DNA of 64,000 nucleotides from the NCBI GenBank assembly GCA_019096065.1, contig JAGUCH010000005.1, positions 4,960,001-5,024,000 of the forward strand, written 5' to 3'. Position numbers and translations under genes: made by a program. The notes beneath the pieces are model-generated. The model was given only the letters and a program-made list of their open reading frames with translations, was not told where the DNA came from and did not search any database. Origin of the DNA: Paracyclopina nana (lineage: Eukaryota > Arthropoda > Copepoda > Cyclopoida > Cyclopettidae). Position 1 is the stretch's first letter, and the number at the start of each line of letters is the position of its first letter. Positions 39,901-47,776 of the stretch are shown one piece after another.

Positions 39901-41983
39901 ATTTTGAGCTGGTGCGTGGGCATGCCATTAAAACTGCGTGTTGCAATTAATAAAAAAGGTTATTTTTACCCGGAAACACCTGCTGGTTCTCGTCAGCAAA
40001 ATATCCGAAAAATTTGTCTCTGAAGTCATAATATTTCCCCCATCCGGAACGGAGAATGACAAATGCACCGTGAGGAATTCGGCCGTGATTTTGCTCCCAA
40101 TCTTCCAAATCGGATCGAGTCAAAATGACTTCTTTGGAATTCAAGACTTTTCTGGGATCAACAACGATGCCTAGAATCAAAAAATATTTTAGGTGTATTT
40201 AATGGCACGCATGTGGAAGGAAAATGGCCAAAAACAAATAATGTGCGAGATTGCCTTCAATATATACTATACAAGAGGTCTTGAAGTGGTGGGCTTCAAG
40301 TTCTCATGAAATTCTTAGCAAAAACCTGAGCAAACAGTGCTCAGGAACAGTTACAAAGCCAATTTACACTGAAAAGACGAGCTACTACATGCGGACGTGT
40401 ACGAATATATCCCACAAATGGGATTTGTTTTAAAATTCGATGGGCAAAACAGGCCTCGAGGCAAAGAGGCTGACTTTTGCTCGCATTGTTGATAATTCAA
40501 AAAAGCAATAGTTTAATGCTCATTTTTGGAAGTAGCACAATAAATGCAAAAAAGAGTTCTTCCCTTACCTGGTACATTGACAAGGAACCTAAGTGGGATG
40601 GTGTCAACGGAGTTGAAGTGAGAAATGTTGTTATTCTTATTTCTCTCATAAGTGGATGGAGCATTTATATGTGTCCCGAGCTTCTCACTGATGCAGAAAT
40701 CATAGTGTTCGGACCTGGAAAAAGTTCATGCTTTGAAAACTTCATTTCGGAGCCTCAAATGACAGCTAAATTGCACTAGTGAAAAAAGTGGGTTTTTTTT
40801 TCAACACCAGTTTACCCAGATTTTTTGGGACACAAGGCACTTGAGTATGAAAATAAGATCAACATTACTTAACCAAGCAATCAAGTCCATCTCGAGACTG
40901 CTCTAGAGCATAACTGCCAAAAATGAAATGTTGGCCTTGCTCTCTCAAGTTAGAGGGCAATAAGTGCCAAAAAAAGACAACTTCCCCAAAACATTGAGAG
41001 TCAAGTTCGTTCGAGTGACAAGATCTATGCTATTATGCAAACCCAATTTTTTAGAGCTTCACAACGGAGACATGTCAATCTATCACGAGGCAGGTACTAC
41101 ATAGCCCATTTATTTTCAGTGATGCCCACCCTCTTACTTTGTCCGTTTCATGACCGTTTGAGCACATCTAATCGAGTTCACACCACCATGCACATTGACT
41201 ACATTACACATATCAGCTAGCCTTGGTTTAAGTGATCTCACATTTGCATTTTGATGGCTGCTCAAGAAGCCATCTTCGATTACTAATTAAACAGCTCGTG
41301 ATTTCACCTTGTACGAGATTTGCCTTGTGAAACTGGAAACATTCCTGCAGTCCCTGATTTCGATCTTTTGCCATTCCTAATGCGAGATCTCTTTGGTGGT
41401 TCATTAACCTCAATGCTCCACACATGCTATATGTGACATCAGGCAAATCACTTTCCTTCAGCACATTTTTGCGTGTCTCTAATTGCTAGCATTACAACTA
41501 TATACACGAGGCTAAAACATATTTTTTGTCCCCTTTTCACGCCCATTTTACAAAGGGGGTCCCAATTAATTAACATTGCGGCAACATATTGATCTGCTTA
41601 TGCACGAAACATTCCAAATCTTGAAGTTTTTCAATTTTCTTACATGACATATACGCGGCCCAATAATCTGTACCTTGTTTATGGCAGCTATAAATTCAAA
41701 ATTGCCTTTATTCAATGGCATATTAGGCAGCATAAAAAGCACCCCCTCGTGCAATTTTATGAGACGTGGAGCAGCATTTATGCTCAATTTCTTACCTCAC
41801 TCCATGTCCCTCGTCCTGCTCAACGAGGCTAATTTCCGGAGGTAGCCCAGCATCACGAATGGGCATTTCTTCATACAAAGAGTAGCTGAGATCGAAAACG
41901 TGCTGACCAGCTGAGATGCTCGTGCACTGAACGGGGGCAAAATGCATGTGGAGCAGTAATACTATCAACATGATTTCCAACAT
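27975..41983 (-). CDS. Secreted cyclase-family protein (kynurenine formamidase/isatin hydrolase-like), probable pseudoenzyme
   Basis: Four exons give 333 aa with exact phases: 41983-41796, 40714-40569, 40170-39970 and 28441-27975. The N-terminus (MLEIMLIVLLLHMHFAPVQC) is a signal peptide. Cyclase-family landmarks follow: VFDLSYSLYEEMP, GTH-x-x-AP (76-82), GAFVILRSGW, WLVEHRQIVGIGTE and LANVDLLPYRG...GTGGPTRV. The family hydrolyses amides or cyclic imides through a divalent metal. Here the motif normally written HxGTHxDAPxH reads K74-LGTH-I-N80-AP-S-T84, and the usual HFPG reads VFPE, so most metal ligands are replaced. The last 18 residues are hydrophobic after a polar stretch, compatible with a GPI-anchor signal. 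Intron 3 (28442-39969) contains a retrotransposon and a P450 gene on the other strand. Confidence 0.85.
28509..28692 (+). repeat. 5' long terminal repeat of the BEL/Pao element
   Basis: It begins TGTTTAAAATAC and ends CCTCCAAAACA, about 184 bp. Inside are TATA-like TATATAAG (about 28537) and the poly(A)-like AATAAAAC (about 28585). The primer-binding site follows at 28694 and begins TGGCGCCC, which matches the 3' end of a lysine-type tRNA. Confidence 0.8.
28787..34789 (+). CDS. BEL/Pao Gag-Pol polyprotein (element part)
   Basis: About 2000 codons from the first good ATG at 28787. In order: an acidic/coiled Gag head, a DUF1759-like Gag region (GRDVIEFKNFLKVFECVV), a CCHC knuckle (CRNCINGRHFSAKC), a protease-like region, reverse transcriptase with YMDD in SLYMDDLLPSRA, an A17-type/RNase H region (FVDASSRMYSAVIY), an integrase zinc domain (HYGHPL...CPQC), an integrase core (DYCGPFS...), and a C-terminal DUF5641-like domain (NIGDVVIVRSRN...WPLGIV). 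This order and the RT signature place it in BEL/Pao rather than Gypsy or Copia. Confidence 0.9.
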   Translation: MAAEENRSDSVSSNNEEMSEDQKRALDEFHSQYKSAKDKFNAKCRQFFSEVVLPDLTIAKLEELFKAVTDANTEKLARSREFQDAASNWPSQSRRLVAMTRAIEDHEAKLEIIHQTHLDRMDELEWEQEKAETDMALAQSRYAYSTLQAVRQASAVDKATVLEKEYMDLRAEMDKLCSQESSSDIGALQTRLSDLQLAEERRAKIAHLWITAAINADQSYYENSLDVTSQDHGIYGTWINHYSNTVSAPATTPCAPTKVHAAPGYAPRGADSSVGNKDDRQAPSKTVNLARLSSIPPPPMSSTFRHRPSYTPWGGRPSMLGSQNETTSVIDVSGILSDQSVMQSIAGTHKRVGTIVERMAGVAEIIFVDPKQVKGKRNPSNLPKVSGRDVIEFKNFLKVFECVVHRNNKYDWDEKYFELLSHLESPAKDCFQLFTPDREGYLRGLMTLENDYARIDSHKGALMAKLSASELNIANIRSLRTVKFTAMELLANTEATSHQEVGKMIVSLFSSRMTHETKKHWKLYRLAKGISEEATIDDWQGWCTYLERDESHEAMAKKQEGVKQAQVKVHSTISVDPDIDQDSADDVADALLAMAVIGEDDMYPGCPLCDTSTKVALHSMSACPILAALPLDIRHTIINRTKTCRNCINGRHFSAKCPSPKATCTICNKDHHNLLHRYISLPVLSTTASASQVLFRVATVDVSLTRDFRAFQRVNCSLDDHAAESYADENLVRTLGAKLIPQVQRVGFLDRSTHIKNYRTTIYVRAVGSGHIKAININTSNPFNAAVEPPNYAKLQKLFGHLRDIPFITPSENKTSVLLGLDNLDLMTALTADVEGLPGEPVARLTRLGWTLANGGDLKSVAVLFTSPNSDSLEEQVSRIWEFETMDWLGRNKRMASKADIAAENIVRNELFRVGDHYGTAVPWESYPDEPHLPRNYYQVKRWQTSHEAELSTSDDLWSAYCDNFEEWIREGYIRVVKGDKLIGFYIPCFGVIREDPITMKLRVVTDCAHKFGTPRMSLNDAILTGPKLQNDIREVLLHFRRYKFALTSDIARMYLQFFLKESDRKFHRIIFKGESYEFTRWPFGNVAAPFATLFCLNTHFHDSNSPELIDVVRSSLYMDDLLPSRATEKELMALFSDLRSACKGAGLELRKLVTNSPELIAKTAPELLNLPDVNSSTKALGCQWLPSTDEITYPPIIVAPEHAAFTKRNLFRANGLCFDPIGFLEPVTLKGRILLQDVCFLEPPLGWDDAIESDDLLKVWQQFISELSQINLVAFDRALTIFEGSSLSLEVFVDASSRMYSAVIYVREVCGSKVRVTFAHCKRKLCKKGQRSIPQKELLAAHLGATLASHFARLLEVTTVRLWSDSVTVIRWIQKPMSIAEPFVSRRVLEILEQWSQHDWLYIATSENPCDLATRGTALAAISSNSLWRHGPPRISQVEFSPDRPDLVCLPENEVVIKSGTNAVFSTIPHPLSKEEHFDWLDRQALSPDVNMHPDQRAGTTAIMRCLSTLPLDPSSIRKCLRFLTVLFRSRRPKSAHVCANRTLIRAIQASCFANDLEYFHKTGRWKINSEPEKSGGYIAKDGLLRARGRIDNVKNIPWETRRPALLKKSPEVIGYLTYLHEHYGHPLSVNTLLVIIRKSLFVPKLRQMLKSIVRSCPQCIKLRGQPIYPQMGDISIPDQILRPFSHISLDYCGPFSIKRARGQARDKKYVLVIACHQTKAIHLEDAKDLSTDAFLTAFTRFCARRGTPHSVRSDQGSNFVGATSLFFKEDKAKLRKIDWEYIRKLSSKTSRFEWSFSPPGAPEFNGLGESFVRLFKIQLGLTAHHAWEEDSFRTALAVAEDLINSRPLQYVPESFEESAQIITPKSFLLTTPVTHLQFEGDNESLPIQEYRRVQQFKQELYDKWTKSVFNEVHSRPKWRKLTANLNIGDVVIVRSRNHFQERHQWPLGIVLDVQKDKNDVNRTARVKIVQSPKKQDQLGKCKVIIEAVSNLIPLALCI
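35018..36196 (+). CDS. Extra downstream reading frame of the BEL/Pao element, first part
   Basis: An ATG at 35018 opens a frame with a Ser/Asp-rich, basic-patch N-terminus (SSSDEDPCETPSSHRSR). A more structured region follows, with no recognised domain and no signal peptide or membrane span, so it is not an envelope gene. BEL/Pao elements usually end shortly after integrase, so this region is unusual. It overlaps the next frame. Confidence 0.55.
   Translation: MSKRPSSSSDEDPCETPSSHRSRTTSSSTDSEDDGSRKRIKSEVYVPPTTIASAIFKVPTHGAKTPRREAARQFNRPKISPRSRASLEEAIEHQRRKLQRKFDVEEVYFKEDLQNLLDRGKLSRFGRIYADPSAYIAGSIHVYLSGDKNRGARKISKNARNEGQRLNFTRVHLLSENTSVGTIMVLVHKDLHDSWLVHCKANRVNPELGAANCVEKAKIWVQKLSDVAYKDLGHLKSRFDPTSKEFTRHVLAQIKTPTAGGVRVAAGIPVELSRPPTAKERESGVTRNLFNPGAPPRIYDTRETSTNTDTSEFVCVGVGVARLVQSALRNNNCPVDGFSDLLLQDPSEDGGAIIYGNAANFVPFERIARPNDPILRTRASSTPPQNRRIADY
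36024..38090 (+). CDS. Extra downstream reading frame of the BEL/Pao element, second part, with DEDD-exonuclease-like motifs and a zinc knuckle
   Basis: A frame of about 690 codons that stops just before the 3' terminal match. It shows FVYDVEAFGF (D-x-E), then VLKIAFGAFDIVKRV about 80 residues later, then AMWDVAVAFDLLRLM about 100 residues further on. Their order and spacing resemble Exo I, II and III of RNase D-type 3'-5' exonucleases. The end carries CQNC-GSGD-H-STHQ-C (a CCHC knuckle) and a second partial Cys/His motif. No transmembrane segment was seen. Assignment of the exonuclease fold is inference from motifs only. Confidence 0.5.
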   Translation: MDSLICCYRTHLRTGGPSFMAMLPILSPLSASPALMTPFYVRALQAPPPKIEELPTININEEEFLVMDDAMDIEDPRPSTSLGTKSFGPRSGSISPPVEAPRSRSRSRRAKEKAEYMEVLKETGGPLPPSPGPGEVLVMPALPEDDDVITINLSKGEMFSDIESLKSHRSLTRKEREKIFGTRTEPFKPSCILAKEGARYWIGQRRDPDCAFPMCALAGFGLRSVDFVRGSQLLFSTLSLVAASNQSPRNGPREFSAFKPPNIVHLTKLLQHSPRHFNTLLDKSQFVYDVEAFGFMGIKLIKHPPARMAELRKGDFWQVAFYGLVLVSFHNHAVFLHVDWDGEQVRGASIPTFARNLFKNGSVLKIAFGAFDIVKRVCSIPDSAFVMRQFVEAGNLVIMAFPQTHVGNKYLEIQAGPSYAAEMIDFPCIFIHTSEINEQRFDDARFMIFKEEWDYTTHFRDWPNPMRAFAMWDVAVAFDLLRLMAVRAAKLETMGSGADIVRIMHCIALRAVGVDHVLKLLVKEEANIRPFGDWFQRDEFIDETGQACAHRAWPLFFAPGPGDGWQSIDRVMELWQMFHSERKWDANFDTLPKTSRDRAKIVFGQHPNDVDKRAYMLSNASGGSQFPHCCQNCGSGDHSTHQCDKKSMELTCEYNICLTDGHIDAVCEMLHNRCSLCFHLGHFRAQLR
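38158..39897 (+). CDS. Cytochrome P450, CYP2 clan
   Basis: Four exons give 519 aa: 38158-38661, 38724-39159, 39221-39477 and 39535-39897, with 57-62-nt introns and exact phases. A hydrophobic ER anchor (1-20) is followed by the PPGP hinge (30-33). The I-helix oxygen motif is AGAETT (313-318), the K-helix ExxR is E370-R373, and the heme loop FSVGRRLCLG carries the thiolate Cys452. All core residues are present, so it looks functional: a microsomal mono-oxygenase of unknown substrate. It lies antisense inside intron 3 of the cyclase-family gene. Its ATG is 47 bp after the BEL/Pao element, and a CA-repeat lies between them. A TSS or proper promoter was not identified. Confidence 0.93.
39949..39954 (+). 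terminator. Poly(A) signal AATAAA of the P450 gene
   Basis: It lies 52 nt after the P450 stop and only 15 nt before the end of exon 3 (39970) of the opposite-strand cyclase-family gene. The P450 cleavage site should therefore fall at or inside that exon, giving antisense overlap of the two transcripts. Confidence 0.6.
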
Positions 41984-42843
41984 GTTGACATCTTCTTTAG
42001 GGACTGAAGGAGCTTCGCTTGAGCATGTGGAATTTTGCCATGAGTACACGTTGTTGCACGCACGGGGGAGGAATTAAGTGCGCTCAAGATCGCTTTTGAC
42101 GTGTATTAAGGGAGAGAGAGCTCGACGCCTCGTTTTGTGTGCACTAGGTCATGCTAAATACTCGTGTGATTTGACTGCTTCTATGAAAAATGGCATTTAT
42201 TGAAAGCAACATTGAATAGCTATGGTGAAATGTGTTTTTCAAGCAGGAAACCATTTTCTCTACCGGTAACCGATAATCCCTGGTTATGTTTCAATTTCCA
42301 AATAGTTCTCAGTTTATTTCTCTACCAAGACGAGCATATAATAGAAAAATGAAATGTAAACAGCAAAATTGGGGGAAAAATACCCCAGGGAAATTATTTT
42401 CCCAGGAAAAAAAATCTCCAGGTGAATTTATTTCCCAGAGCTTTTTTGGCGGCTTGATGTCTAGATCAGGGATTTGCGGTAGAGTCTGCTTGCGCTTAAG
42501 GCTTCAATTTGTTGTCTTTAGCAGCCTCAATTTGTACTCTTGAGCGGCCTCGCACATTTTTCATATCCTCGCTTCGCTCGGATGAAAAATAGTTGCTCGG
42601 TTCTCAAATTCACGACCTCTCAGGGATTTTTCTTGGGGCCTAACTTTTGCTGAGGCGGTAGGGAACTATTATTTCTGCTTAGTGATTTGAACAAATGTAA
42701 ATTGCGACTCATACATTCTTTGATAAATTTACTAGTTAGAAAATGACTCGCATACTTTGATACTTTGTCAAGTTTATTTTCTAAAATCATGTTGAATTTT
42801 AAGTGTTGATTATTAAGAATTAAGCTGATTATTTCCTCACTAG

Positions 42844-44490
42844 TCAACACCAGCTTGATGGTACATAGAAAGCCACAAACCTATGCCTTGGTTGACTCAA
42901 ATGAATGTCTAGTTTGCTCCATGCACAAGAAGTGGCATTGCAGCCCAATTGATAAAAGTCAGGCAAATCTACATAGATACCTGCTTCTGTTCTTATTCTT
43001 CCACCAAAAACTATCACTCCTTGACCATCAGGCCTGGTTACCATTTTCTGGCCAAAAACTTGAATGGGCAAATCCCAGGCTTAAAAAAAAGAAAAATCAA
43101 CTTTTCAGGCTTTTTTACCAGAACTTGAAAATGGCTATAAACTTAAATAACACAGGAGTTGCTTACCTTTGAACCAGTTTTGGCCAGGATAAAGTAGAAG
43201 CATCTCAGTCGTGTCCTTTCCAGCAAAACCACCAGTGACTACCACAAAGTGTCTCCCCTGGGAGTCAATAAAGGAGCCACAGCTATGTTCAGCTCTTTCT
43301 AAAATCAGGCTGGGTCCTTCTGTCCAAGCCAAGGTTTGGATGTTGAAAAACCACACCCTATTGCTGTATGTGGTGCCAGTGATGCCACCAATGAGCAGTG
43401 CAGTTGTGCTGTTGATTTTAAGGAAACAATGATGTCCCAATGGAATGGGTAAATCTGGTCCAGCTTTCACTTTGCCATTGATGTTGACAATATCGCTAGT
43501 GCGTTGTGGCTGCAAATCAGCTCCATATCCTCCGGTGACGAGCAGCTCAACATTGCTCAATGTGATGCTATCTGGTGCAAATCTGGCCACGCTCATCTGT
43601 GCAAAGGATTGGCTTTTGCCAAGAATGTAGCAGTCCTTGATGGGTGAGTCGACCCAGCCTCCACAGGTAACAGGAAATCGATTTTGAATTAGTGCTCCTG
43701 TAGCACCTGTCAATGGCACTTGACTTTTAGGGTAGGATTTGCACTTTTGCTTGGGATTGGATAAGTCAATAATTTCAGTTTGGTCCGTCTCGTAACTTGT
43801 TGCCACCAAAAGTATACCTGAAAAGCAGACAAGAGTGAAATCTTGATAACGATTTAATAACTTTTGTACTTGAATGGCCCGACTCGTCATAATTTGTGTT
43901 GCCATACTCGTTATCGTATTTCTTTTCGCCATAGTAGTCTTCTTCGTACCCTGAAAGGTCTTTATAATCCTTCAGGTTACTCTCATAGTAGTCATCTTCA
44001 TAACCAGCATTTTCATTTGTGGAAAGGTTCTGCTTATCAGTTGATTTTTTGCTCGAGTCAAAAGGTTTGTTTTTGCCATTATAGTCATCATAGTAATGAC
44101 CTCCGTAGCTAGACGGGTTAATATTGTCACCATAATAGTCGTCATAATTGCCTGACGGGTAATTATTGTATAAGTAGCCATACGCAGCATCGGGATTCGA
44201 GTAATCTCGTAAGATTTTGGGCTTTTTTTGGGGGGTTCCACTTGGAATTTTACCACCCTTGTCACTTTTTGATTTTTTGGCTGCGACTTTGCTCCTTACA
44301 TTTCCTCCAATTACACTTTTCTCTGCAGGCTTTTTTGTAGTGCCTTGAAAAAAAAATCTTTTTAAAAACGAGTGCAAAAAAATAATCAATTACTTTGATT
44401 CTTCCTACAATTTTTGCATGGCGTAGAGTTAGCACTGAGAGCTTCTTGCGGTAAGCAAAAGAATAAAAGTAACCAATGTGCTATGAACAT
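42844..44490 (-). CDS. Secreted kelch-repeat protein with a Tyr/Asp/Gly-rich linker
   Basis: Four exons give 480 aa with exact phases: 44490-44409, 44343-43870, 43817-43167 and 43079-42844. Residues 1-20 (MFIAHWLLLFFCLPQEALSA) are a signal peptide. Residues 29-75 are Lys-rich, and about 75-185 are low complexity with many Y, D, G and N (for example NNYPSGNYDDYYGDN). From about 187 to 470 a kelch-type beta-propeller is suggested by repeated GG motifs (VTCGGW, LVTGGYGAD, LLIGGITG, VVTGGFAG, VIVFGGRI), each followed by a Trp or Tyr strand. Secreted kelch proteins of this kind have no assigned reaction; extracellular binding is inferred. The stop is in the leaky context TGA CTA G, with only four more codons before TAA. 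Confidence 0.8.
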
Positions 44491-46073
44491 AACTTTTAAA
44501 ATTCCCTTTGAAATAGGATACCTTTTTACCTTTAAGATTCCTTTTCATCTTTTCATACTTGATTGATAAATCCTTAGCCTACATTGTAGCCGTAATTTCT
44601 ACGTATTATTGCGCTCAAATTGAAATACTAATCGCAAAGTTGAAAAGTCAATTCACAAAACCTTTCCTAAATTCTTCTTCTTTGTGACTTTGTCTAGTTC
44701 TTATGCAACACCATTATGTAATATGGCCATTTTATATATGTAACTTTCTACTATAATTTATGCAAGTTCAATGGTTTGCAGACAATTGCCAAATATTTTT
44801 CAAGCTTAGAATCTTCCTTCAACTCTAACAATTTGAGCTGTGACAATAGCATGACAATTTCCCTTGATCAAAAAGAGATGAGTAACAGTCTGTTATATGC
44901 CAACACCTACGCAGCAAAAAATTCCGTCCTGAAGATTACACCCAAAAAAGCCTTATTTGATGGTATCCAAACGAAACTTTCCGCAAAATATGTCGCTAAA
45001 CCTTGATTTTTGAAAAGCAATCGGGTAAAGTATGGCTTATATCTGCTTATTACACTTTTTTCTTTGGCTTTTAAAGTCTCGGTTCGTAAAAATTAAAGTT
45101 GTTGGAGCAAAAAATTGTAAGAACGTGATAACTCGCTACCAATAAAACTTATCCTTTGAAGCATCCTCAATAAAAAATCGTCATAGGTATCATAAAAGAC
45201 TACCTATCACCACATAAGAAAACTTTTTAACTTTTTTAATAAAGAAAATTACAAAAAAATTCACGTAATCGTTCATTCATTGAATCTTATTTGCTGTGAT
45301 TTAGCAGGCTTTGAGAGTGAGTTTGCGTTTCAAATGGCAAGTGTTAAACTTTATTCATGCGTTAAATTCACTCATGAACAACATCAAAAAATGCATCCCA
45401 TGAAAAGTATCAAAGTAATGAATCAGTGACAATTCGAGTAAAGCACAACGTTTGCCATTTGACTTTTTCCTTTGAATCAAACGATTGGTTGACAAAGGAA
45501 GTGAGAATGCACTGATAAATGATCATGAGAGGTTCAAGGGGTACGTATATAGCATCAAGCCAAGCTATTGGCAGTTAGCAAACGAATAAAAAACCAACAG
45601 ATAAGATCCTCTCAAAGAATTTGCTTTGTGGTTTCCTAATGTATTCGAAAATCTCGAAAGAAGGTAAATTGAAGTATTTTTGTAAATAGAAAATTCCGGC
45701 AGTTCAGCTTTTCGTATTCGCAGCCGGAAATAGTGAAAAATGACCGGAAAAGTCATAGCAGAAGGAGCTCAACATCTTCCAGGTGACTTCAGATTTCTGG
45801 TTAAAAAGGTATACATATAGTGCTGGTGTAGCCCGAGTCGACGTCATTTTTCACGCTTTTCAGCAACCGCACCACAAGCTAAGCCTAAGAGCATTTACCT
45901 TTTTTCAGAGGCACCAATGTCAGTTTCATCTCGACCTTCGGTTGGTCCATACTCAGTGGGGATTTGCAATATTTGTCGCGCAACTGTTGCAAATAACGTC
46001 TGGCGGGAAATAGGCAGCCAAAATCACCACGCAGGAATTACAACAGAGAAATAATAACAATAATGCAAGGCCG
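44491..46073. other. Intergenic region between the divergent kelch and transporter genes
   Basis: About 1.6 kb of AT-rich sequence between two divergent start codons, so it presumably holds both promoters. No TATA box or other element could be assigned. Frames here are short and unsupported. Confidence 0.55.
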
Positions 46074-47776
46074 ATGGTGGCAAAAAGAATGAGTATGGAT
46101 ACAAAGCAGGAAAAAGTGGTGGTGAAAATTGTGGACAAGCCAGATGCAGCGTCAGATACTCAGGACAAACTACCGACCATCAAAAAGTTGATGGAGGCCA
46201 TGAAGAAAGGGCTCAAGTTCGTATGGAAGGATATGACCAAGCAGCATTTAATATGGGTGAAAATCATCTTTTTCTTGCAATCTGCAAGCCTCGTCACTTT
46301 GTACCCCTACATGGTAAGCAAAGCTGAAACAACTTCATTCAAAAGTTTGCAAAGTTTTCGCTGCAGCAAACCTCATCAAACATTGGCAAATCATCATGCC
46401 AATGTGCAACAATGCGCGTTTGTCCTAGTACACATATTTTCAATTTTTGCAGACAATTCATCTGAAGGCTCTGGGCTTCACAATAGAGGATGCATCGATC
46501 GTTAATAGCGTCATTCCAGGCGCTGACATATTTGGGCCACCTTTGGCGGGATTTCTAGCCGACAAATTGGGTAATTTTAGATTGTTCATGGCTGCCCTGA
46601 CTTTGTTAAATGGCGCCTCGAGCCTGTTATTACTGGCTGTGCCTTCCGTCATTAGCAACAATGGGACCGAGGAGGCGCAAGAAGGTATTATACACGCGGA
46701 ATTAAACGTCACTCGCCATTGGTTCGAGCATAATAACTGGAATGCCCAAGAATTTTGGTGGTATTTATTGGCTCGCGTTTTACTCGATGTCCTGAGAGCC
46801 TCTTCGCTCATGCTCTTCGAGGGTGCAGTTGTCAGCATCATCAAGCAGCACGGGGGAGATTATGGCCTTCAGAAGTTATTTGGCACACTCGGCGCAGTCA
46901 TTTTCGGCCCCTTGTCTGGGGTCCTTATCGATTTTGGCCAAGGGGCCGATGCTTACACTGGAGTGATTGTCCTCTACTGCGTTATTCGAGCATTGACGGC
47001 CGTTTGCATCCTTCGGCTCGATTTGGACTTCAAGGTGATGATGACATGCAGAGCAAAAAGCCTGCTTTTGATTAAGCCCAAAATAGTGCTTTTCTAGCGC
47101 TCTCTTTGTGCATGACTGTCTAAATAATGCCCTAATAATGTTTCAGCCTAAAGGCAAGAAGGTGCTGACCAATTTGGGCATCACCATGTGGCAAGTTGAA
47201 ATGATGGGATTTTTATTGGCCTTCTCGGTGGCCGGAGTCCTCTGGGGATATTTGGAAAACTTCCTCTTCTGGCACTTGGAGGACCTGGGCGCCACAAAAT
47301 TTCTCATGGGCATTTCACTGGCCATTGGGACTTTGGCCGGAGTGCCATTGACCGTCTTCTCCAGCATGATCATCCAATCTCTGGGACACAAGAACATCGT
47401 GACAATAGCCCTGCTGTTGTATGCCGTTCGGATGTTTGGCTTTGCCGAGCTGGTCTCCGTCGAGCCATTTCTGGCCTTGGAAGTGGTCAAGCCATTTTGT
47501 CAGACGTTGCTGCTCATCTCGGTCATGACCTTTGTCAAGGACAAGTCGCCAATGACGACCATGGCCTCGGTCGAGGCCATTTTCGGCTCGGCCTATTTCG
47601 GCGTGGGCCGCGGCCTCGGTGGCCTCTTTGGAGGCTTCTCCATCGACGCGGTGGGCAACGTGTGGTCTTTCAGGATTTTTGGCGGGGTGGCAGCCTCGAG
47701 TGCAGGACTGTACTATGCCACCATGTCGCTGCTCACCTGGCGGAAGAAGAAGAAGTACGTTGTTAATTATGTTTAA
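46074..47776 (+). CDS. MFSD6: MFSD6-like major facilitator transporter
   Basis: Three exons give 483 aa: 46074-46313, 46453-47034 and 47147-47776, all in phase. A cytoplasmic Lys-rich N-terminus precedes a first membrane helix (IIFFLQSASLVTLYPYM). Next comes the MFSD6-family segment with GADIFGPPLAGFLADKLGNFR, which contains the MFS loop 2-3 pattern G-x-x-x-D-K-x-G. Further helices follow (NGASSLLLLAVPSV, FGTLGAVIFGPLSGVLIDFG, the helices of exon 3, and a Lys-rich tail). At 483 aa it is shorter than the roughly 600-800 aa of many MFSD6 proteins. The substrate is unknown. ATGs at 46089 and 46095 are alternative starts. Confidence 0.85.

Noticed and set aside
46458-46844. Minus-strand frames over the transporter
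   Set aside because: Antisense shadows of the MFSD6-like exons without features of their own.
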